Shown here: piece by piece, positions 15,670-24,182 of the stretch
Layout of the letters: each line of letters begins with the position of its first letter
How positions within the stretch are numbered: position 1 is the stretch's first letter
Source of the DNA: Haloplanus salinarum
Lineage (GTDB): Archaea; Halobacteriota; Halobacteria; Halobacteriales; Haloferacaceae
DNA: 64,000 nt
Direction of reading: 5' to 3'
Assembly: GCF_024498175.1 (NCBI RefSeq)
Contig: NZ_CP101823.1
Span: 868,001-932,000, forward strand
Position numbers and translations under genes: made by a program
The notes under the pieces: generated by a model
The model's database searches: none
Told to the model about the DNA's origin: nothing
What the model saw: only the letters and a program-made list of their open reading frames with translations

Positions 15670-16562
15670 AGGATCCGGTGTCGGTACCGGTAGAGCAGTC
15701 CCCCGACGACGGCGAAGGGCGTGAGGAAGACGAGGAGGTACGGCGCGACGAAGGCGGCGGCGACGACGGTCGCCCGGAGGACGACGCCGACGCCCTCGAC
15801 GGATTCGAGGAAGGCGGCGACGACCGACGTGTCGTACCACCGGTCGGGTGCCGGGCGGTCGGGCCGGGGTTCGGTCAGTTCGACCGTGATGGTCGAGTAG
15901 GCGACCCGCCGCTGGATGTTCTGTAACTCGGCCTCCGTGCGCTCGATTTCGGTCTGGACCTCGGAGAGTCGGCGCTCGACCGCGAGGACGTCCTCGGTGT
16001 CGTTCGCCTCCGCGTAGAGGGTCCGCAGGCGCTCGCGTTCGGCCCGGAGGTTCTCGAGCCGCGCCTCCAGGTCGACCACCTGCTCGGTCACGTCCTGGGT
16101 CGAGGTTCGGGACGCACGGACCGTTCCCTCGCGCTCGATGGCGGCCATCGTCGTCGAGAAGTTCTCCGCGGGGACCCGCAGGACGACCCGGCCCTCGGTC
16201 CAGGTGGCGTCGTCGTCGCCGCGGACCTGCTGGGCCGACTCGCCGACGTAGCCGCCCTGGGACTCCACGAGCGCCGTCAGGTTCGACCGGCTCCGCTCGT
16301 AGTCGTCGACCCGCAACTCGACGGTCCCGGTTCGGATGATCGACCGGCTCGTCGCCGACGCGGCGGCGCCGTCGCCCCCGCCATCGCCGCCGTCGCCCCC
16401 GTCGGCCTGGGCGTCGACGGCGCGTTCCTCGGCCATCGACGCCTCGGTGAGGCCGCTGTCGCCCCCGCCACCGGCGTCCGCGCCCCCGGCCGACCCGCCA
16501 CAGCCGGCAAGGAGGACCAGCGCCACGAGCAACACGGTGACCGATCGGTTTCGTCGTGCCAT
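15666..16562 (-). CDS. DUF4349-type membrane lipoprotein
   Basis: 298-aa exported protein. The signal peptide ends in a lipobox (VLLAGCGG, Cys near 19), so a lipid anchor is expected. A Gly/Asp/Ser-rich low-complexity linker follows, then a folded domain starting SIIRTGTVELRVDDYERSRS with the DUF4349 pattern AAIEREGTVRASRTSTQDVTEQVVDLEARL. A coiled coil comes next (residues ~165-215, LRAERERLRTLYAEA.DTEDVLAVERRLSEV), then a C-terminal transmembrane hairpin ending RYRHRIL. Function unknown; the layout suggests an envelope sensor or scaffold. ATG 16562 is chosen because it starts the signal peptide (MARRNRSVTV). It converges on the Hel308-like gene. Confidence 0.82.
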   Translation of the reverse strand: MARRNRSVTVLLVALVLLAGCGGSAGGADAGGGGDSGLTEASMAEERAVDAQADGGDGGDGGGDGAAASATSRSIIRTGTVELRVDDYERSRSNLTALVESQGGYVGESAQQVRGDDDATWTEGRVVLRVPAENFSTTMAAIEREGTVRASRTSTQDVTEQVVDLEARLENLRAERERLRTLYAEANDTEDVLAVERRLSEVQTEIERTEAELQNIQRRVAYSTITVELTEPRPDRPAPDRWYDTSVVAAFLESVEGVGVVLRATVVAAAFVAPYLLVFLTPFAVVGGLLYRYRHRIL

Positions 16563-16685
16563 GGGCGTCCGTACTCGGGGCCGCCCCAAAACCCCTCTCA
16601 AGGCACAAACAGCCGTTTGACACTCCGCTCCCCGCGACTATTGTTGCCACGGCGACGCTCCGGGGGAGAACTGATACTATATACG

Positions 16686-16697
16686 ATATTTTTATCG
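16686..16697 (+). promoter_or_regulatory. TATA box for a leaderless transcript
   Basis: ATATTTTTATCG, centred near 16693 and 27 bp before the ATG at 16721. This spacing predicts that the mRNA starts at that ATG, which supports the small ORF there as the first cistron. Confidence 0.5.
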
Positions 16698-16720
16698 TGA
16701 CACAACGGTGAGCAACGGAC

Positions 16721-16843
16721 ATGACAGGCGAGGACGCGCCCCGCGCCCCGCGTCGGCTGCGGGCGTCGACCACGTCCGGACACGGTCCGTCCGCGAGCGT
16801 GGCGGTGAGACGGCCCGAACGGACGATCGGTGACCGCCGATGA
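16721..16843 (+). CDS. Small leader ORF coupled to the DUF7260-like gene
   Basis: 40-codon ORF (MTGEDAPRAPRRLRAST...) placed exactly where a leaderless transcript from the upstream TATA box would begin. Its TGA overlaps the next ATG (ATGA, 16840-16843), so translation should feed into the downstream gene. The product is basic and Arg/Pro-rich, unlike normal haloarchaeal proteins, so it may be a translational leader rather than a working protein. I recognise no family. Confidence 0.35.
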   Translation: MTGEDAPRAPRRLRASTTSGHGPSASVAVRRPERTIGDRR

Positions 16844-17583
16844 CGGCCCGCATCGAGCGGGCACGGACGGCCGTCGCCGAGGAACGAACCAGCGTCGCGG
16901 CGGAACGCGACGCCTTCGCGGCGTTCGACCGGCGGGTCGCGGAGATATCGGCAGTCGCGGCGTCGTCGTCGCCGCCGCTGCTGACCGATCCCCGGCCGTC
17001 GGGGGCGTCGCTCGAACGCGTCCGGACGGCCTACGTGGAGACGGTGATGAGCGTCCCCCACTACGAGACGGAGTACGGCGACACGGTGGCCGAGAGCCTC
17101 GCGGCGGAGTTCGGCGACGACCTCGCGGCGGCGCTCGTCGGCGGATCGGCGCTGACCCCGGAGTTCCGCGACGCCGTCCGGGCGGCGGCCGCCGCCGCGG
17201 AGCGCGAGCGCGAGGCGTTCCTCGACGTCCTCGACCGCGAGGACGCCTCGCTCGCCCGCGCGGCCGACGACCTGTCCGCGGCCTGGGCCGACCTCGTCGC
17301 CCTGGACGACCGGCCGCTGTCCGAGCAGTCGTTCGACGATCTGTACGACCTGTGGGGATCCGTTCGCGAGGTGGAGGCGCGAATCGACGGGGTCGGGATG
17401 CGCCGCCAGGAGACGATCCGGGGCCGGCGGAGCGAACTCCCGGGCGTCCCCACGGATCTGGCGGAGTACCTCTACGCCGACTGCCCGGCGAACTACCCGG
17501 TCCTCGCGGCGGTCGCGGACCGCGGACGGGCGGCGAGACGCGCCCGGCGACGGGTCGAGCGACGCCTCGCCACGACGGCCTGA
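16840..17583 (+). CDS. Conserved haloarchaeal protein, DUF7260-like
   Basis: 247-aa soluble, largely helical protein. The N-terminal ~50 residues (IERARTAVAEERTSVAAERDAF) form a probable coiled coil. A conserved block LERVRTAYVETVMSVPHYETEYGDT follows (residues ~58-82), and near the C-terminus come LAEYLYADCPANYPVLAAVA and an Arg-rich tail. From memory this pattern belongs to a halophile-specific family (DUF7260) of unknown function, with several paralogues per genome. It overlaps the small ORF upstream by 4 bp and is followed after 56 bp by a class V aminotransferase, so these may form one operon. Confidence 0.65.
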   Translation: MTARIERARTAVAEERTSVAAERDAFAAFDRRVAEISAVAASSSPPLLTDPRPSGASLERVRTAYVETVMSVPHYETEYGDTVAESLAAEFGDDLAAALVGGSALTPEFRDAVRAAAAAAEREREAFLDVLDREDASLARAADDLSAAWADLVALDDRPLSEQSFDDLYDLWGSVREVEARIDGVGMRRQETIRGRRSELPGVPTDLAEYLYADCPANYPVLAAVADRGRAARRARRRVERRLATTA

Positions 17584-17639
17584 TCGCCCCGCCGTCCCGA
17601 CGGGAAACGTTGAGGTGGCACCCTCCCCCAGTGACCGGT

Positions 17640-18740
17640 ATGCGACCCGAAGACCTGCGTGCGGAGATTCCCGCCCTCGAACGCGGCGTCTACTTCAACA
17701 CCGGCGCCTCCGGCCCGGCCCCGCGGCGCGTCGTCGAGGCGGCCGGTGACTTCCTCGAACACCACGAGTACGTCGCCCCCGTCGAGGAGGGAGCGTACCC
17801 CGCGGCCTTCGAGACGTTCGAGGAGACCCGCGAGGTCGTCGCCGACTTCCTGGGTGCCGATCCCGCGGAGATCGCACTCACCGAGAGCACGGCCGACGGC
17901 ATCGCCCGGGTCGCCGCGGCCCTCGACTGGAACCCCGGTGACGTCGTCGTCCGCACCGACCTCGAACACTCCGCGGGGGTCGTCCCCTGGTGGAACCTCC
18001 GCGATCAGGGGGTCGAGGTCCGCGTCCTCGACACCGAGGCCGGTCGCCTCGACCTCGATTCGGTCGCCGAGGCCGTCGCCGACGCGCGCCTGCTCTGTCT
18101 GAACTCGATCACCTGGAATTACGGAACCCGGCTGCCGGTCGCGGAGATCGTCGAGATCGCCCACGACCACGACACGCTGGTGCTGGTCGACGGCGTCCAG
18201 TCGCCGGGGCAGGTCCCCGTCGACGTCCGCGAGTGGGGAGCCGACTTCGTCGCCGCCGCCGGCCACAAGTGGCTCCTCGGGCCCTGGGGGGCGGGATTTC
18301 TCTACGTCGACCGGTCGGTGGCCGACGGCCTCACGCCGGGGATCGCCAGCTACCGGAGCGTCGCGGACGCCAGTGCCGACGACCTGTCGCTGAAAGCCGG
18401 CGCCCCGCGACTGGAGGTGGGGACCACGTCGCCGGCGCCGTACCGCGGGCTGATCGAGGCCATCGACACGGTGGAGGCGCTCGGCTACGACACCGTCACC
18501 GGCCGGATCGAGCGCCTGACCGACCGCCTCAAGGCGGGGCTCGGGGATCGACTGCTGAGCCCCCGCGCGTACGAGTCCGGGCTCGTCACCTTCGACGCCG
18601 ACGACCCCGAAGGACTGGTCGATCGCCTCGCCGACGAGGGGATCCACGTCCGGTCGCTCCCCTACCCCGACGCGGTCCGGGCGTCGGTCCACGTGTTCAA
18701 CACCGCCGCGGACGTCGACGCGTTGCTCGACGCGCTGTGA
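17640..18740 (+). CDS. Class V aminotransferase (cysteine-desulfurase-like)
   Basis: 366-aa PLP enzyme of fold type I, aminotransferase class V. Landmarks: VYFNTGASGPAPRRV at the N-terminus, ALTESTADGIARVAAAL, LDLEHSAGVVPW-type segment (RTDLEHSAGVVPWWNL), VLVDGVQSPGQ with the PLP Asp, and AAAGHKWLLGPWGAGFLY with the Schiff-base Lys. Cysteine desulfurases keep a mobile loop with a catalytic Cys near residue 330; the residues around RLEVGTTSPAPYRGL show none. A selenocysteine-lyase-, kynureninase- or isopenicillin-epimerase-like activity is therefore as likely as sulfur mobilisation. ATG 17640. No Fe-S scaffold gene is adjacent. Confidence 0.88.
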   Translation: MRPEDLRAEIPALERGVYFNTGASGPAPRRVVEAAGDFLEHHEYVAPVEEGAYPAAFETFEETREVVADFLGADPAEIALTESTADGIARVAAALDWNPGDVVVRTDLEHSAGVVPWWNLRDQGVEVRVLDTEAGRLDLDSVAEAVADARLLCLNSITWNYGTRLPVAEIVEIAHDHDTLVLVDGVQSPGQVPVDVREWGADFVAAAGHKWLLGPWGAGFLYVDRSVADGLTPGIASYRSVADASADDLSLKAGAPRLEVGTTSPAPYRGLIEAIDTVEALGYDTVTGRIERLTDRLKAGLGDRLLSPRAYESGLVTFDADDPEGLVDRLADEGIHVRSLPYPDAVRASVHVFNTAADVDALLDAL

Positions 18741-18822
18741 GCGACGCGGTCGGCCGCCGACCACGACGATATTTACCGCGCGGACGGGAACGGGCAGACA
18801 TGGCACGCCAGGAGGGCCGCCG

Positions 18823-19284
18823 ATGAACCGACTCCACCCGCGGGTTCGCGTCGTGTGGGCCGGACAGGCCGCCATCGTCGCCGTCGCCCTCGCCGGCGTC
18901 ACCGTCGCCGTCGACCGGCTGGCGGTCGACCTGCCGGTGTGGGTCCCGCCGGCCGTCCTCGTCGTCGTCCTCGGCTTCGGCGTCGGCCTCGCGCTGGCCC
19001 GCTATCGGGTCTGGCGCTACGAGGTCCGCGACGACGCCCTGTATCTCGAACGCGGCGTCTTCACCCGCGTCCGGACGGTCGTCCCCTTCGTCCGCCTCCA
19101 GCACGTCGACTCCTCGCGTGGTCCCGTCGAACGCCTCCTCGGCCTGGCAAGCGCCGTCGTCTACACCGCCGGCTCGCGGGGCGCGGACGTCCGGATCCCG
19201 GGACTGACGCCCGCCGGGGCCGACGACCTGCGGGAGCGGCTGAAGCGACTCGCCATCCGCGCCGAGGGCGACGACGCCGTATGA
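18823..19284 (+). CDS. PH-domain (bPH2, YdbS-like) membrane protein
   Basis: 153-aa membrane protein: two helices at the N-terminus (AAIVAVALAGVTVAVDRLAV and the next hydrophobic run), then one bacterial PH-like domain with RVWRYEVRDDALYLERGVFTRVRTVVPFVRLQHVDSSRGPVERLLGL. This matches YdbS-type proteins, which pair with a larger YdbT-like partner, as here. A GGAGG Shine-Dalgarno lies 7 nt before ATG 18823. An 8-codon ORF (18800-18826) starts where a leaderless transcript from the ATATTTACC box (18769-18777) would begin, and overlaps this start by ATGA. It overlaps the next gene by 4 bp. Confidence 0.87.
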   Translation: MNRLHPRVRVVWAGQAAIVAVALAGVTVAVDRLAVDLPVWVPPAVLVVVLGFGVGLALARYRVWRYEVRDDALYLERGVFTRVRTVVPFVRLQHVDSSRGPVERLLGLASAVVYTAGSRGADVRIPGLTPAGADDLRERLKRLAIRAEGDDAV

Positions 19285-20849
19285 AGCTCTCCCCGCTCTC
19301 GGTGCCCTACCGGGTGCTCGAACGTGGCGGCAGCATCGTCTTCACCGCCGCCATCCTCTTTTCGGGGGCCTCCGCCGCCTTCGGCCCCGCCGGCGGGCCC
19401 GCCGTCGTCGCCCTCGTCGGCCTCGCCCTCCTCGCGCTGATCGGCTACGAGGTGGCGTACTACCGCCGGTTCGAGTACGCCCTCGACGGCGATACCCTCG
19501 ACATCCGATCGGGGGTGATCTCCCGTCGGAACCGTGAGATCCCCCTCGGACGCATCCAGAACGTCGACATCAGTCGCAACGTCGTCCAGCGGGCGCTCGG
19601 CGTCGCCGTCGTCGGCTTCGAGACGGCCGGCGGGAGCGAGACGGAGGCGTCGCTCCGCTTCGTCGAGTTCGAGGAGGCAAAACGCCTCCAGGGCGAGATC
19701 GGTCGCCTGAAACGCGGCGACGAGGCGGAGGCGGCGGGCGAGGGTCCCGACACGACCGAACTGTTCGCGCTCACGCCACGGGAACTCGCACTCGTCGGGG
19801 CGCTGTCGTTCGACGCCCGCGTCCCGGGACTCCTGATCGTCCTCCTCTCCGGGAGCGTCCCCGCCCTGTCGTCGCTCCTGCCCGACGGGTCGAGACGGCT
19901 CCTCCTCGCCGCGGGCGTCGTCGCGCTCGCCCTCGGCGTCGTCCTCGTGGCGTGGGCGGCCGGGGCCGTCGTGGCCGTCCTCAACTACTACGACTTCCGG
20001 CTGGCGCGGATCGGGGACGAACTACAGTACGAGCGCGGGCTCCTCCGGCGCTACGACGGGTCCATCCCCCTCGACAAGGTACAGACGCTGACGGTGCTCG
20101 ACGACCCCCTGAAGCGGGCCTTCGGCTACGCGTCGCTCCGGATCGAGACGGCGGGCTACGCGCCCGGATCGGGTGAGGGGGGATCGGAGGCGGCCGTCCC
20201 ACTCGCGGCGCGCGACCGCGTCTTCGCCCTCGCCAACCGGATCGAAGCCGTCGGCTCGCCGGCCTTCGAGCGCCCGCCCCGGCGGGTCCGGGGCCGGTAC
20301 GCAGTCCGCTATCTCCTCGCCGTCGGCGTCCTCGTCGGTCTCCTCTACGGCGTGGACCGATTCGTGGCCGGATCGATCCCCTGGTACGGCCCCGCGGCGC
20401 TCGCCCCCCTCACGCCCGTCGCCGCCCACCTCAAGTGGAAACACCGGGGCTACTGGCTCGGCGAGGACCACCTCGTCACGCGGAACGGCGTCCTCAGGCG
20501 GCGGATCAAGGTCGTCCCGTACTACCGGATCCAGACGGTGATCGACACGCGGACCGTGTTCCAGCGGCGGTGGGGAGTGGCGACCGTCACCGCCGACACC
20601 GCGGGGTCGCTCTCGTTGACCGGTCACGACGCCGCCGCCGTCGACGTCGACACGGCGACGGCCGAACGCCTCCGCCGGACCCTCGACGCCCGGCTCCGGA
20701 CGGCGCTCGCCGCCCGACGCGGCTGGATCGACGACGGGCGGCCGGACGACGGCGCCAGCGGCGACGCGGACGACGAGGATGCGGACGACAACGTCGGGAC
20801 GGAGAACGCGGAAGCCGGGGACGCGAACGGCGTCGACGACGACTCCTGA
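19281..20849 (+). CDS. PH-domain (bPH2, YdbT-like) membrane protein, three repeats
   Basis: 522-aa membrane protein with three helix-pair plus bPH2 units. The repeated PH signature is visible as DIRSGVISRRNREIPLGRIQ, QYERGLLRRYDGSIPLDKVQ and VTRNGVLRRRIKVVPYYRIQ, each followed by a 'QR..GVA.V..ETAG'-type strand. The last 40 residues are an acidic, Asp-rich tail. This is the YdbT partner of the gene just upstream; in Bacillus such pairs affect resistance to membrane-acting peptides. The archaeal role is unknown. ATGA overlap (19281-19284) indicates coupled translation. Its stop lies 8 bp from the stop of the convergent ABC permease. Confidence 0.88.
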   Translation: MKLSPLSVPYRVLERGGSIVFTAAILFSGASAAFGPAGGPAVVALVGLALLALIGYEVAYYRRFEYALDGDTLDIRSGVISRRNREIPLGRIQNVDISRNVVQRALGVAVVGFETAGGSETEASLRFVEFEEAKRLQGEIGRLKRGDEAEAAGEGPDTTELFALTPRELALVGALSFDARVPGLLIVLLSGSVPALSSLLPDGSRRLLLAAGVVALALGVVLVAWAAGAVVAVLNYYDFRLARIGDELQYERGLLRRYDGSIPLDKVQTLTVLDDPLKRAFGYASLRIETAGYAPGSGEGGSEAAVPLAARDRVFALANRIEAVGSPAFERPPRRVRGRYAVRYLLAVGVLVGLLYGVDRFVAGSIPWYGPAALAPLTPVAAHLKWKHRGYWLGEDHLVTRNGVLRRRIKVVPYYRIQTVIDTRTVFQRRWGVATVTADTAGSLSLTGHDAAAVDVDTATAERLRRTLDARLRTALAARRGWIDDGRPDDGASGDADDEDADDNVGTENAEAGDANGVDDDS

Positions 20850-20857
20850 CTCCCGGG

Positions 20858-21610
20858 TCACTCCGTCCGCGGGACGGCGACGGCGCCGACGACGAAGAAG
20901 GCGGCCGCGAGCACCGCGAGGACGAGGAGGGGCGCGGACGGATCGCCGCCGGCGGCGGCGGTCCGCACCCCTCGCGAGAAGTAGGTCAGCGGCGAGAACG
21001 CCGTCACCGGGCGGAACCACGCCGGGAGCATCGACGGCGGGACGAACGTCTCGGAGAGCACCCAGACGGGCAGGGCCACGGAGTTGCTGGCGGCGATGAC
21101 GCCGTCCTGCGAGTCGGCGAGGCGACCGATGATCGACCCCAGCCCACAGAAGAGCGCGACGCCGACGACCACCAGCGGGACGAGCGCCAGGAGGGCCGGC
21201 CCGACGACCACCGTCGCGCCCGTCACGGCGAGGACGAGGACGAACAGCAGCAGGCCGGCCAGGCCGATGATGGCGACGTTGACGAGCGTGTGGGCGAGGA
21301 GCCACTCCCAGCGGCGGAGCGGCGTCGTCGACAGCTTCTCGAACCGGTTGCCGTCCCGGTGGCGGGCGATGGTGCTACCAACCCGCGACAGCGGCGTGAA
21401 CACGACGACGACGGCGAGATAGCCCGGAATGTAGAAGGCGGGGTCCCGGGCGAAGAGGCCGCCGCCGGTCGGCCGCGTCCCCACCAGCGCCCCGAAGATC
21501 AGGATGAGGAGGACGGGAAAGAAGAAGGTGAAGAAGACGGCCGTCTTCCGTCGGACGAACGCCCGGAGGGCGGCGCGGAACGTGGCGCCGATCCGGCGTC
21601 CCCGGCTCAT
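20858..21610 (-). CDS. ABC-2 type transporter permease
   Basis: 250-aa membrane subunit of an ABC-2 exporter with six hydrophobic segments. Typical features are the N-terminal cytoplasmic RRIGATFRAALRAFVRRKTAV before helix 1 (FFTFFFPVLLILIFGALVG), the coupling-region HRDGNRFEKLSTTPLRRWEWL, and PVWVLSETFVPPSMLPAWFRPVTAFSPLTYF before the last loop, a classic ABC-2 signature. The substrate is unknown; drug or lipid export is possible. ATG 21610 overlaps the stop of the ATPase gene by 4 bp, so the two are an operon. Confidence 0.9.
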   Translation of the reverse strand: MSRGRRIGATFRAALRAFVRRKTAVFFTFFFPVLLILIFGALVGTRPTGGGLFARDPAFYIPGYLAVVVVFTPLSRVGSTIARHRDGNRFEKLSTTPLRRWEWLLAHTLVNVAIIGLAGLLLFVLVLAVTGATVVVGPALLALVPLVVVGVALFCGLGSIIGRLADSQDGVIAASNSVALPVWVLSETFVPPSMLPAWFRPVTAFSPLTYFSRGVRTAAAGGDPSAPLLVLAVLAAAFFVVGAVAVPRTE

Positions 21611-22557
21611 CCCTCCACCTCGCTCTCGACGCCGGGGCGACCGTCGCCGTCCGTCGGCACGAACGACTCGCCGGTCAGTCGGAGGTAGACGTCCGACAGG
21701 TCGGGTTCGGACCACGCGAACGACTCGACGTCGACGCCGGCCGCCTCCAGCCGCGAGACCACGTCGCCGACGTCGGCGAGTGCGACGTCGCGGACCTCCA
21801 GACGTCCGCCGTGCTCCGTCACCTCGGCGTCGAGGGCGGCCGCGAGCGCCTCCCGGTCGGCAGGGGGCGCCGCGTCGACGACCAGGCGGCTGTCGCCCCC
21901 GTGTTCGGCGATCAGCGACTCGGGGCTGCCGACGGCGACGAGGCGGCCGTCGCGGAGCAGCCCCACGCGGTCGGCGAGGCGTTCGACCTCGGCCATCGAG
22001 TGACTGGTGAGCAGGACGGTGGTGCCGCCGGCCGCCAGGTCGTCGATCAACCGCCACAGCGACCGCCGACCCGCGGGGTCGATGCCGGTCGTCGGTTCGT
22101 CGAGGAAGAGTACGTCGGGGTCGTTCACGAGTGCGGTGCCGACGCAGGCACGGCGTTGCTGGCCGCCCGAGAGCTTCTCGTACCAGGTGTCGGCGTCTTC
22201 GGAGAGCCCCACGTCGTCGAGGACGGCCGTCACGGACCGCGATTCGTCGTAGAGACCGGCGTAGTAGGTGACCAGTTCGCGGGCGGTGAGTCGGTCCGCC
22301 GGGTGGAACGACTGCGGGAGCAACCCCACGCGGGCGTCGTCGACGTCGGCCGGTGGGACGCCGAGCACCCGGACCGTCCCATCACAGCGCGTCGTGCCCG
22401 TAAGCGCCCGCACTAGCGTCGTCTTCCCGGCGCCGTTGGGCCCGACCAGCCCGAACACCTCCCCTTCGGGAATCGACAGCGAGACGCCGTCCAGCGCGAC
22501 GACGTCGCCGTACTGCCTGCGCACGTCCTCGGCGACGAGTGCCTCTGCCTCGGCCAT
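21607..22557 (-). CDS. ABC transporter ATP-binding protein (ABC-2 exporter)
   Basis: 316-aa nucleotide-binding subunit. Walker A GPNGAGKTT (residues ~37-45), Q-loop LLPQSF, signature LSGGQQRR, Walker B VLFLDEPTTGIDP and the switch His in LLTSHSMAE are all intact. The C-terminal ~90 residues (after ESLIAEHGGDSRLVV) form the regulatory domain seen in the DrrA/CcmA group. ATG 22557 (MAEAEALV) is preferred; an in-frame ATG at 22623 would add a proline/arginine-rich run and invade palindromic element E. Forms an exporter with the downstream permease. Confidence 0.93.
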   Translation of the reverse strand: MAEAEALVAEDVRRQYGDVVALDGVSLSIPEGEVFGLVGPNGAGKTTLVRALTGTTRCDGTVRVLGVPPADVDDARVGLLPQSFHPADRLTARELVTYYAGLYDESRSVTAVLDDVGLSEDADTWYEKLSGGQQRRACVGTALVNDPDVLFLDEPTTGIDPAGRRSLWRLIDDLAAGGTTVLLTSHSMAEVERLADRVGLLRDGRLVAVGSPESLIAEHGGDSRLVVDAAPPADREALAAALDAEVTEHGGRLEVRDVALADVGDVVSRLEAAGVDVESFAWSEPDLSDVYLRLTGESFVPTDGDGRPGVESEVEG

Positions 22558-22611
22558 GTCCGAGGGTTCGCGGGGGGGACGGGGTAAGGGTTCCCTTTCG
22601 TCCCGTTCGCC

Positions 22612-22677
22612 GGGAGTCATCACCGGGGGTTCGCCGGGCTGTCCTGGCGACCCAGCGACATACGGGACGCGGTCTCA
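22612..22677. repeat. Palindromic intergenic element, copy E (diverged)
   Basis: Inner hairpin GGGTTCGCCGGG / CTGGCGACCC with intervening CTGTC, plus the shared AGTCATCACCGG segment on one side. It lies between the ABC ATPase start and the stop of the Rdx gene, and its end contains that gene's TGA (22675-22677). The outer arms no longer pair well. Confidence 0.5.
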
Positions 22678-22908
22678 GACCCGGCCGCGGACCGTCGTGA
22701 CGAGTTCGTCGGTGTCGTAGTCGCCGTCCGCGTCCTTGTCGTAGATGGTCTCGCCGTCGACGTGAACCCGGAAGACACCCTTGTCGCCGGTCTCCAAGGT
22801 CACGGCGTCCAGGTCCTCGCCCAGCGACGTCAACAGCGCGTGCTGGATCGTCTCGGCGCGGTCGAGGAAGCCACAGGGGACGCAGTACTCGATCGTCACG
22901 TTCGTCAT
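22675..22908 (-). CDS. SelW/Rdx family thioredoxin-like protein
   Basis: 77-aa protein of the SelT/SelW/SelH (Rdx) family. The redox motif CVPC (residues 9-12, in VTIEYCVPCGFLDRAE) has Cys in place of the selenocysteine of animal members. The family strand pattern continues with VTLETGDKGVFRVHVDGETIYDK. A thiol-redox role is inferred from the motif. The gene is alone, 54 bp downstream of the enolase-superfamily gene and in the same direction. Its stop codon forms one end of palindromic element E. Confidence 0.88.
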   Translation of the reverse strand: MTNVTIEYCVPCGFLDRAETIQHALLTSLGEDLDAVTLETGDKGVFRVHVDGETIYDKDADGDYDTDELVTTVRGRV

Positions 22909-22962
22909 GGTCGATCGTTGGGAATGGGTGGAGTTAAATCCCGGCTCCGACGCCCCGTCCGG

Positions 22963-24114
22963 TCACCTCTCGATCCGCGTGTGACCCGTCCGGCGGCGCT
23001 CGACGAACGCCCAGTCGATATCGACTCCGAGGCCGGGGCCGTCGGGGACGGCCATCCGCCCGTCGTCGTCGACCGACTCCGGCTCGCCCTCGAACCCCTG
23101 GTTCAGGATCCAGTCGCTCCCGGGATTGCGCAGGCCGTGTTCGAAGAAACTGGAGTTCCTGAGCGCGCTCATCAGGTGCATGTGTGCGGGACCGCCGAGC
23201 AGGAGTTCGACGTCGAGGCCGAACGACTCGACGGTCTCTGCGATCTTCAGCGCGCCCGTGATGCCGCCGTCGAGGTGGGCGCTGGCGCGCACGAGGTCGG
23301 TCGCCTCGGTGGCGAGGCTGTTCGCCACCCCGTAGGGGCCGGTCCGGACGTGTTCGAGGCCGAGCATCGGCGTGTCGAGTTCGTCGACGAGTTTCCGGAC
23401 CGCCCGCTCGCTCACGCCGCCGTCGTGGAAGGGATCCTCGTACCAGCGGAAGTCGAGGTCGTCGAGCGCCCGTCCCACTTCGAGGGCGTCGGCGTAGGTC
23501 CGGTAGAGGCTGGAGGCGTCGAGCATGAGCGCCATCCGGTCGCCGACCCGATCCGCGAGCGCCTCGCAGATGGCGACGTCGACGTCGGGCCGCACCTCGG
23601 GGTGGCCGTGGAACTTGAACCCCTCGTAGCCCCGGTCGAGACACTCGGCGGCGAAGTCGGCGAACGCCTCGGGGCCGTCGAGGCCGCCGTTGTCGTCGAC
23701 GAAGGTCGTCGAGGCGTAGGTCGGGAGGGCGTCGCGCCCGCCGCCGAGCAGCGTCGAGACGCTCGCGTCGTGGTGGGCGCCGGCCAGGTCCCAGAGCGCG
23801 ACGTCGATCGGCCCGACGCCGAAGTGGTCGGTGTGGCGAAGCGCCCGCCAGCAGTCCTGCCAGATCTCCCGCCGTTCGAGCGGATCCCGGCCGAGGACGT
23901 GCTCCTCGGCCACCATCCGGATCTGGGCGACCATCGGCGGCGTGAACGCGAACCCCCGGTAGTGACCCTCAGTGCCGTCGGCGGTGCGGATCGTCAGCAC
24001 GAAGCCGGGCGGTTCGAGCGTGGAGTCCGGATCGTACACCCAGTTGCCGCCGACGGTCCCCGTCCGCTCGGCCGCGTAGTCGAACTCGTGGATCTCGATC
24101 TCGTTTATCCGCAT
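22963..24114 (-). CDS. Enolase-superfamily protein (mandelate racemase/muconate lactonizing type)
   Basis: 383-aa TIM-barrel enzyme with the MR/MLE N-terminal capping domain (residues ~1-130). The barrel carries metal ligands in order: Asp in MALMLDASSLY, Glu in FRWYEDPFHDGG and Glu in MLGLEHVR. GFKFHGHPEV supplies the K-x-H/K base position. The late ASAHLDGGITGALKIAE and LLLGGPAHMHLM segments also fit. Such enzymes abstract an alpha proton of a carboxylate; sugar-acid dehydration is the commonest archaeal use. The exact substrate cannot be assigned. ATG 24114 (MRINEIEIHEFDY) is preferred over 24123. Confidence 0.85.
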   Translation of the reverse strand: MRINEIEIHEFDYAAERTGTVGGNWVYDPDSTLEPPGFVLTIRTADGTEGHYRGFAFTPPMVAQIRMVAEEHVLGRDPLERREIWQDCWRALRHTDHFGVGPIDVALWDLAGAHHDASVSTLLGGGRDALPTYASTTFVDDNGGLDGPEAFADFAAECLDRGYEGFKFHGHPEVRPDVDVAICEALADRVGDRMALMLDASSLYRTYADALEVGRALDDLDFRWYEDPFHDGGVSERAVRKLVDELDTPMLGLEHVRTGPYGVANSLATEATDLVRASAHLDGGITGALKIAETVESFGLDVELLLGGPAHMHLMSALRNSSFFEHGLRNPGSDWILNQGFEGEPESVDDDGRMAVPDGPGLGVDIDWAFVERRRTGHTRIER

Positions 24115-24182
24115 CGGCGGCATGTCGGGAGCCGAACGCAAAGTGCTTGCGACGCCGTCACACGCTCCGGTGCGGGACGGCG

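Noticed and set aside
15607-15670. A repeated peptide (like LIRIIVTVYRWFAG) appears in open frames at 15607, 24905 and 49513, as if a small protein family.
   Set aside because: In all three places it is just the palindromic element translated; the frames continue into antisense of other genes and have no own start.
16598-16864. 88-codon minus-strand ORF before the DUF4349 gene.
   Set aside because: It overlaps the promoter region and the small plus-strand ORF, has no TATA box of its own and no recognisable sequence.
21504-22416. Open frames on the plus strand opposite the ABC exporter genes.
   Set aside because: Composition and lack of any motif show antisense shadows of clearly coding minus-strand genes.
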